Shown: in pieces, positions 5,376 through 10,221 of the stretch | Layout of the letters: the number at the start of each line of letters is the position of its first letter | How positions within the stretch are numbered: the stretch's first letter is position 1 | Translations under genes and position numbers: made by a program | Notes under the pieces: generated by a model | What the model saw: the letters and a program-made list of their open reading frames with translations, nothing else | Told to the model about the DNA's origin: nothing | The model's database searches: none | Source of the DNA: Spirochaetota bacterium | Lineage (GTDB): Bacteria; Spirochaetota; UBA12135; COTS27 | Direction: 5' to 3' | NCBI GenBank assembly: GCA_030621685.1 | Contig: JAUXHF010000049.1 | Location: 1-10,221, forward strand | Length of the DNA: 10,221 bases

Positions 5376-6194
5376 ATGAATGTAAGGCCTAAGCCGCAAG
5401 ATACCCAGCTGGCTAAAAGTTTTCAGCACAGGCTAGGCTTGGCGCTGCCCATAGAAGCCTTATACATGCTTCGGCTTGCTGATAGCAACCTTATTCTTTC
5501 GCATCGCCTGCAAGAGCTTTGTGGCAAAACAGCTCCCTTAGAAGAAGATTTGGCACTTTCTAATCTGGCCATAAATTTCCTAGGTCATGCCAGGCTCTTC
5601 TATCAACATCTTAGCGAGAGTATAGAGCAGTGGAAGAGCGAAGATGATATTGTTATGAAGCGCAGCGAACGTTTTTTTCTCAGCTTGCTTCTTTGTGAGC
5701 AGCCAAATGTTGACTTTGCATATACCATGGTTCGTCAGTTTTTCTACGACTTGTTTTACTTGGAACTCATGAAAGGGCTATGTACTTCTAAACATCTGCC
5801 CATGCAAAATATTGCCCAGAAAATTTTTCCTGAGGCTAGCTATCACCTTCAGCATAGCCAGCATTGGATGAACGTGCTGTTACATGGCAGTAAAGAAAGT
5901 CTTGCACGAACGAAAAAAGCGATACAAGTGCTTGTTCCCTATACGGCAGAGTTTTTTTTAAGCGATGAAATTGATTTGGCTTTGGCCGAGGAGAAAATAG
6001 CCCCCCCACTTGTAGAGATTCAAAAAAAATGGGAACAAATAGCTTTGCCCTTATGTATGAGTGTTGGTATAGACCTGAAGCAGTATAAGCATACCATTAT
6101 TGGTGGCAAACAAGGAAAGCATCAGGAGTATTTAGGGCATATTTTAGCTGAGCTACAGTACATGCAAAAAAGCTATCCTGGACTTTCTTGGTAA
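5376..6194 (+). CDS. paaC: Phenylacetyl-CoA epoxidase structural subunit PaaC
   Basis: PaaC is the ferritin-like partner of PaaA. In characterised systems it is structural rather than catalytic and is needed for a stable, active complex. Family segments in order are MLRLADSNLILSHRLQELCG, APLEEDLALSNLAINFLGHAR, LCEQPNVDFAYTMVRQFFYD, EASYHLQHSQHWM, YTAEFFLSDEIDLALAEE, GGKQGKHQEYLGHILAELQYMQ and the terminal PGLSW. From 5376 the product is 272 aa (E. coli PaaC is 248), with about 30 extra N-terminal residues. The start is uncertain: ATG 5355 gives 279 aa and TTG 5304 gives 296. I prefer 5376, where a weak purine-rich stretch (AAAAGAAAA) precedes the ATG. A run of seven C (6001-6007) encodes part of KIAPPLV. 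It lies 109 bp after paaB. Confidence 0.95.
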   Translation: MNVRPKPQDTQLAKSFQHRLGLALPIEALYMLRLADSNLILSHRLQELCGKTAPLEEDLALSNLAINFLGHARLFYQHLSESIEQWKSEDDIVMKRSERFFLSLLLCEQPNVDFAYTMVRQFFYDLFYLELMKGLCTSKHLPMQNIAQKIFPEASYHLQHSQHWMNVLLHGSKESLARTKKAIQVLVPYTAEFFLSDEIDLALAEEKIAPPLVEIQKKWEQIALPLCMSVGIDLKQYKHTIIGGKQGKHQEYLGHILAELQYMQKSYPGLSW

Positions 6195-6212
6195 GCTCCA
6201 CTATAATTTTTT

Positions 6213-6755
6213 ATGGAGAAAAACAAGAACATGGCTACTAGCCCTGATGCCCAGCTTACTATTGAAGAAAAGTTTCTTACTATTTTATCGAAAGTAAAAG
6301 ACCCAGAGCTTCCGTTTCTAAGTGTTTTAGATTTAGGCATGATTCGTGAATGCAGCATGGCTGCCGATGGACAAAAGCTCGTCCAAATAAAAATAACGCC
6401 CACCTATAGCGGATGCCCGGCCTTCGTGAGCATCCAAGAGTCTTTGAAAAAAACATTTTATTGTGAGGGCTACTTTAAGCTGGACATTAAGCAAGTGTTA
6501 AGCCCTGTTTGGAGCAGCGATGATATAACCGAAACAGGAAGACAAAAGATGAAAGCCCATGGCATCGCTGCTCCCCAGCAAGGCGCTACAGGGGCGAGGG
6601 CTTGTCCTTATTGTGAAGCTACAAAAATCAAGGTTCTCAGCGAATTCGGATCTACTCTTTGTAAGTCCCTTTATCTTTGTCAGGCTTGTGGCATGGCCTT
6701 CGATCATTTTAAGTGTTTCCCAAGAAAGTTTTTTGTGAAAACAGCTCAAGCATAA
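6213..6755 (+). CDS. paaD: PaaD, Fe-S assembly factor for the phenylacetyl-CoA epoxidase
   Basis: PaaD belongs to the MIP18/DUF59 family and is thought to help build Fe-S clusters for the epoxidase system, most likely that of PaaE. The N-terminal MIP18 domain (about 17-105) has VKDPELPFLSVLDLGMI and TPTYSGCPA with conserved C68. The C-terminal part is a zinc ribbon: CPYC (C131, C134), then SEFGSTLCKSLY, then CQAC (C156, C159) and FDHFKCF. At 180 aa it is near E. coli PaaD (about 165). An alternative start at 6231 (174 aa) has GGAG 12 nt upstream, whereas 6213 has no SD. It follows paaC by only 18 bp, so translation may be coupled. Confidence 0.94.
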   Translation: MEKNKNMATSPDAQLTIEEKFLTILSKVKDPELPFLSVLDLGMIRECSMAADGQKLVQIKITPTYSGCPAFVSIQESLKKTFYCEGYFKLDIKQVLSPVWSSDDITETGRQKMKAHGIAAPQQGATGARACPYCEATKIKVLSEFGSTLCKSLYLCQACGMAFDHFKCFPRKFFVKTAQA

Positions 6756-6803
6756 AGAGCTGAAAATATAAGAGAAAACAAGAGACCTGTATAGAAAAAA
6801 GCA

Positions 6804-8261
6804 ATGAGAAAGTTTTATCTACTAAGAGTTCAGCATGTTTTGAGAATGACCGCCAATTCAAGCCTTGTAACGTTAGAAATTCCGCATGCTCTGCGTATGG
6901 CTTTTGCGTTCATCCCCGGCCAGCATGTTGCTATACGTTTCAAATTAGATGCAGCTAGCAGCATCTGCCTTGTTCGCGCTGCCCCAGTAAATGAAAGAGA
7001 AAATCTTAGCGAGGCTAAGCAGCATGAACAAGCAGAGCCTACAAGAAAATCTGTTGTAAGAAATTATTCAATATGTAGCTCGGTTTTTGATGAGGGAATT
7101 CAGATAGCCGTTAAAAAAGTTGAGGGGGGGCTTGTCTCTGCTTTCATTCATGCCAGCTTACAGGGCGGAGATTATCTAGAAGTTATGCCGCCCGGTGGGC
7201 TATTTGTCTCATCGCTTTTTTCAAAGAAAATGCCTCTGAATTCAGGGGTAAATAATGAAAGGATAAATAGTGAAAGGATAAATAGTGAAGGGATAAACAA
7301 TCAGCTTTTGAGGCAGCCTTTACATCTTGCAGCTTTCTGTGCGGGTTCTGGTATTACTCCAGTTTTATCCATTCTTAAAACTTTTTTGCAGCTGGCAGAG
7401 CAGGCCGCAAGAGCTTGGCGTTTTTCGCTTTTCTATGGAAATCGCAGCCTTGATGAATGCATGTTTAAAGAGCAGCTCTACGATTTAAAAAACAAGTATG
7501 TATCCACGTTTCGCTTCCTGTTATTTTTTTCTTCGGGGCAAAGTAAAGAAGGAATTTCTTCGGGTAGAATAGAGGCTGCCAAACTTAAAGAACTTAAGCA
7601 AGCAGGGCTGCTAAGCATCCATACTATTGATGAATTCTTTCTTTGTGGCCCCGGTGATATGGCTATGAGCCTAGCTTCGGCTCTTACTAAGATGGGCGCA
7701 ACGGCAAAGCAAATTAAGACAGAACATTTTAAGCTGCCAAGTAGCTCTGCGAGGAAACGAGAGTTTTCAAAGAAGCTAGGAAATGAAAAAACAAGATATA
7801 ATCCTGCAAAAAACACTGAGGGCTTAGCCACGAAGAGTTTAGTAAAGAGCTTGGCTTTGCCTTTGACGCTAAAGAAAGGTGAGCATGAAAAGAGGCTAAA
7901 AGAAACTGAAGTTTTTCGTGAGGGTCAGCTGGTGGTTAGCTATGAAGGAAGGATAGTAACGCTTCCTTTTGAGTTTTCTAAAGAACATATTTTTAAGCTA
8001 GAGCCAAAAAAAGCATCGGGTCTTCGGAAAACGAGCCTCTTGAAAGGATCGCTTTTAGAGCTGGCCTTGACGAAAATTGATTTGCCACATGCCTGCAAGG
8101 GCGGGATTTGTGGCACCTGTCGTGCTAAGCTCGTTCGTGGTAAAGTACATCAAAAATTGAATTACGCGCTTAGCGATGAAGAGCTAGGCGCTGGACAAAT
8201 TTTAAGCTGCCAAAGCCATCCGCTTAGCTCTTTGGTAGAGCTTGATTATGATATTGTGTAA
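6804..8261 (+). CDS. paaE: Phenylacetyl-CoA epoxidase reductase PaaE, with extra insertions
   Basis: PaaE takes electrons from NADPH through FAD and a plant-type [2Fe-2S] cluster to the PaaA di-iron site. The FAD domain has PGQH (38-41) and RNYSIC (86-91); the nicotinamide domain has CAGSGITP (179-186) and CGPGDM (281-286); the ferredoxin domain has CKGGICGTC with C431, C436 and C439, plus C469. All key motifs are present and in order. The length is 485 aa against about 356 in E. coli. The excess falls in four hydrophilic stretches: about 50-85 (between PGQH and RNYS), about 139-169 (with a pentapeptide repeat), the reductase-ferredoxin linker (about 311-370, Lys/Arg/Glu-rich), and about 393-413 inside the ferredoxin domain. 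A run of seven G is at 7124-7130. No strong SD. It sits 48 bp after paaD. Confidence 0.93.
   Translation: MRKFYLLRVQHVLRMTANSSLVTLEIPHALRMAFAFIPGQHVAIRFKLDAASSICLVRAAPVNERENLSEAKQHEQAEPTRKSVVRNYSICSSVFDEGIQIAVKKVEGGLVSAFIHASLQGGDYLEVMPPGGLFVSSLFSKKMPLNSGVNNERINSERINSEGINNQLLRQPLHLAAFCAGSGITPVLSILKTFLQLAEQAARAWRFSLFYGNRSLDECMFKEQLYDLKNKYVSTFRFLLFFSSGQSKEGISSGRIEAAKLKELKQAGLLSIHTIDEFFLCGPGDMAMSLASALTKMGATAKQIKTEHFKLPSSSARKREFSKKLGNEKTRYNPAKNTEGLATKSLVKSLALPLTLKKGEHEKRLKETEVFREGQLVVSYEGRIVTLPFEFSKEHIFKLEPKKASGLRKTSLLKGSLLELALTKIDLPHACKGGICGTCRAKLVRGKVHQKLNYALSDEELGAGQILSCQSHPLSSLVELDYDIV
7246..7305 (+). repeat. In-frame 15-bp tandem repeat inside paaE
   Basis: The units are 7246-7260, 7261-7275 and 7276-7290 (consensus GGATAAATAGTGAAA, with 1-3 changes each), followed by a degraded copy at 7291-7305. 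They encode V/I-N-N/S-E-R/G repeated, residues about 149-166, in a loop of the reductase core ahead of the CAGSGITP motif. The period is a multiple of three, so the copy number can change without a frameshift. Confidence 0.85.
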
Positions 8262-8297
8262 AAGCTCAGCTCCATAGCTAAAAAAAAAGGAAACAAC

Positions 8298-10013
8298 ATG
8301 CAAAAAACGATACCTGCCGAGAAACTTGAAAGCCTTCAAAAACATGAGACTACTCTAGCGCTTCTGTTAACGGCTGTTCAAAAACGAGAATACTTCTCCT
8401 TGCATCATGAAATCCCCAGCGAGAGGTTCTACGGGGAGGGCATGAAAAAAGCTGCGTTAGAGGAATTTCGAGCTTTGCAAAATACAGAATTCATGCTTCC
8501 TTCCTTAGAAGAAGCTTTGGGGGATGGGCTGAAATTCGAGTTTTTGAAAAATTCAGCAGAGCCAGCAGGCTTGCCAAAACTAGGAATTCTGTATCCTTAT
8601 CAAGATCCTAAAGGGCTTGTGGAGCAAGCGAAGAGAGCTATGGAATCATGGCTTAAGCTGGCTGTGAAACAACGTGCCTGCATAGCCTTAGAGATATTAA
8701 CGCGGCTAAACAAAAAAAGTTTCTTGATGGCTTTGTCGGTAGAATATACTACAGGGCAGCCCTATATCATGGCCTTTCAAGCAGGAGGCGCCCATGCCAC
8801 AGAGCGAGGAGCTGAGGCATTGGCCTATGCCTATGCTGCGCTTATGGAACTGCCCAAGGGCGAGATACTTTGGGGAAAACCAAGAGGCCGTGATAAGCCG
8901 GCGCTTCGGCTAAAAAAAAGATTTATCGCTTGCCCGCTTGGCGTGGGAGTTATTATTGGCTGTGCCACCTTCCCCACATGGAATTCCTATCCGGCTATTT
9001 TTGCTAATTTAGTGCTTGGTGCTGCCAGCCTGATTAAGCCGCATCCAGAGGTTATCTTGCCTTTGGCGCTTACGGTTCAAATTGCCCAGCAGGTGTTAGT
9101 TGAATATGGCCAGGACCCTAAGCTGCTGAATCTCTTACTCTTCAAAGAACAAGAAGAGCTTCAAGGTTTTTTGAAGCAAGAAAAAATAAGCTTAGTAGAC
9201 TTTACTGGCTCAAAGACTTTTGGATCTTGGCTTGAAAAGGAACTTGTGCATGCTAGGGTATTTACAGAGAAGTCGGGAGTCAATGCGGCTATCATCGATT
9301 CGTATAAAGACTTGAAAGCTGTGGCTGCCAATCTTGCCCTTAGCTTGAGTTTATATTCTGGGCAGATGTGTACGGCTCCGCAGAACATTTTTATCCAGCA
9401 ATCTGTTTTCGAGGAAATGCTAGAAGCTCTAAAAGAGGCTTTGCAGAAACTTTTGGCTGATGATAAACGGGCTGTAGCTTTATTAGGACGTCTGCGTTCG
9501 CCTGCTAGCCAGCGGGCATTAGAAGAAGCTCTTAAGTTAGGTAAGCTAAGACTTCCATCCAAAAAAATTAAGCATCCTGTCTTTCCAGATGCAAGTTTGC
9601 ATACGCCTTTGTTGATTGAAATAACGGCGATAGCTGATGCCGAAGAAAATTTAACAGAAAATTTGCGTACTGTTTTAGAAAAAGAATTTTTTGGCCCTGC
9701 AGTGTTTCTCATAAAAACAAAAAATTCAGAGCATAGTTTCTCGTTAGCCGAAGCAAGCCTGAAAGCAGCAGGAGCCTTAACGCTAGCTCTTTATACTGAA
9801 AATAAAGAAGTGAAGGAACAAGGCATAGCCTTAGCCCGCAGGCAGCATGTTAATCTCTCGCTTAACTTGAGCGAGGAAGCCTTGGTTAATCATTCTGCAT
9901 CGTTCAGCGATTTTCATGGCACAGGAGGTAATGCGGCAGGCAACTGTGCTCTTACTACGCCAGCCTTTGTGCATCAGCGTTTCTCAGTGCTAACAGTAAA
10001 GGAGCAAGCCTAA
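8298..10013 (+). CDS. paaN: Phenylacetic acid degradation protein PaaN (aldehyde dehydrogenase-type)
   Basis: PaaN-type aldehyde dehydrogenases are placed at the oxidation of the ring-opened semialdehyde-CoA in phenylacetate breakdown. The 571-aa protein keeps the fold's hallmarks: FPTWNSYP with N229, IKPHP with K247, the nucleotide-binding FTGSKTFG (302-309), TEKSGVN with general-base E324, and SGQMCTAPQN with catalytic C358, then KEFFGPAVFL. The YTTGQPYIMAFQAGGAHATERG stretch (150-171, family-specific core GQ..MAFQAGG.HA..RG) identifies the PaaN subgroup. Unlike E. coli PaaZ (681 aa), it has no C-terminal MaoC/hotdog hydratase domain, so ring hydrolysis must come from another protein. AAGGAAA (8287-8293) is a good SD for the ATG at 8298. 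It lies 36 bp after paaE, in the same operon. Confidence 0.92.
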   Translation: MQKTIPAEKLESLQKHETTLALLLTAVQKREYFSLHHEIPSERFYGEGMKKAALEEFRALQNTEFMLPSLEEALGDGLKFEFLKNSAEPAGLPKLGILYPYQDPKGLVEQAKRAMESWLKLAVKQRACIALEILTRLNKKSFLMALSVEYTTGQPYIMAFQAGGAHATERGAEALAYAYAALMELPKGEILWGKPRGRDKPALRLKKRFIACPLGVGVIIGCATFPTWNSYPAIFANLVLGAASLIKPHPEVILPLALTVQIAQQVLVEYGQDPKLLNLLLFKEQEELQGFLKQEKISLVDFTGSKTFGSWLEKELVHARVFTEKSGVNAAIIDSYKDLKAVAANLALSLSLYSGQMCTAPQNIFIQQSVFEEMLEALKEALQKLLADDKRAVALLGRLRSPASQRALEEALKLGKLRLPSKKIKHPVFPDASLHTPLLIEITAIADAEENLTENLRTVLEKEFFGPAVFLIKTKNSEHSFSLAEASLKAAGALTLALYTENKEVKEQGIALARRQHVNLSLNLSEEALVNHSASFSDFHGTGGNAAGNCALTTPAFVHQRFSVLTVKEQA

Positions 10014-10127
10014 AATATGCCAGCTTGCTAGGCATAAACCTTTGATGTTTGCTAGAATAAAGGATACAAGAATTATGAGAGATATGGTAATTGAGCTTTT
10101 GAGATCGGCATAGGGCTATAGAAGTGA

Positions 10128-10221
10128 ATGATGAACAAAACAGAAGAAACAGCATTTAAACAGATAGCCCTAAGCTATCCTCTTCATCCAGAGAAAATAG
10201 CGCTTATAGAGATACAAAGGC
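10128..10221 (+). CDS. Probable enoyl-CoA hydratase/isomerase family protein (5' end only)
   Basis: A frame opens at ATG 10128 (or the next codon, 10131), directly after an in-frame TGA at 10125-10127, and is still open at the window edge after 31 codons. The visible residues include YPLHPEKIALIEIQR. The IALIEIQR strand, about 20 residues from the start, resembles the crotonase-family opening (xxALITLNRP...ALNAL). In a paa operon this would fit PaaG (epoxide isomerase), PaaF, or the separate hydratase needed beside PaaN. Too little is visible to choose. GAAG just before the start is a weak SD. It is partial. Confidence 0.5.
   Translation, partial: MMNKTEETAFKQIALSYPLHPEKIALIEIQR

Noticed and set aside
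7478..7831. 117-codon minus-strand reading frame
   Set aside because: It is antisense to the reductase and linker parts of paaE, whose motifs are clear; the composition is that of a shadow frame.
9161..9712. 183-codon minus-strand reading frame
   Set aside because: It lies wholly antisense to the conserved PaaN gene, resembles no family I know, and has no own promoter or neighbours.
10017..10035. Hairpin ATGCC...GGCAT after paaN as a terminator
   Set aside because: The stem is only 5 bp with an imperfect extension and is not followed by a T tract. The next gene looks like part of the same pathway.

Overview
The window is bacterial DNA, AT-rich by eye (intergenic stretches clearly richer in A/T than the genes). 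It is dominated by a phenylacetate (PAA) catabolism operon that starts near position 3.7 kb and runs off the right edge. The organism cannot be named from this window. The tRNA encodes its own CCA. Some starts have clear Shine-Dalgarno sites (ogt, the DUF3467 gene, paaN), while paaA has none. The ring-opening-step gene is the aldehyde-dehydrogenase-only PaaN type that I associate mainly with Proteobacteria. My low-confidence guess is a low-GC, possibly host-associated proteobacterium.

Layout, left to right. (1) 63-150, minus: tRNA-Ser(UGA). (2) 459-1094, plus: an Ogt/MGMT-type alkyl-DNA repair protein with its own likely promoter. (3) 1199-2986, minus, convergent with ogt: a bifunctional NAD(P)H-hydrate epimerase/dehydratase (metabolite repair). 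(4) 3235-3516, plus, divergent from nnr: a small DUF3467 protein. (5) 3517-3830: a 314-bp AT-rich control region with a candidate extended -10 promoter, an 18-bp direct repeat and an array of four 17-18-bp tandem repeats. (6) 3831-10013, plus: paaA, paaB, paaC, paaD, paaE and paaN, then the first codons of a probable crotonase-family enoyl-CoA hydratase/isomerase (10128 to the edge).

How the genes work together. In the known PAA pathway PaaABCE epoxidises phenylacetyl-CoA, using NADPH electrons delivered by the flavin/[2Fe-2S] reductase PaaE. PaaD helps install Fe-S clusters. Crotonase enzymes then isomerise and hydrolyse the ring, and an aldehyde dehydrogenase (here PaaN) oxidises the open-chain semialdehyde-CoA. 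The ligase (PaaK), thiolase (PaaJ), dehydrogenase (PaaH) and thioesterase (PaaI) are not visible and may lie to the right.

The enzymes themselves are recognisable. What is unusual is sequence architecture. Short imperfect tandem duplications (9-29 bp) recur across the window: at the ogt stop codon, before the DUF3467 start, before paaA, inside paaA, before paaB and in frame inside paaE. Several proteins, above all PaaE (485 aa against about 356 in E. coli), carry hydrophilic insertions. I see no mobile element, CRISPR array or wholly new multi-gene system.
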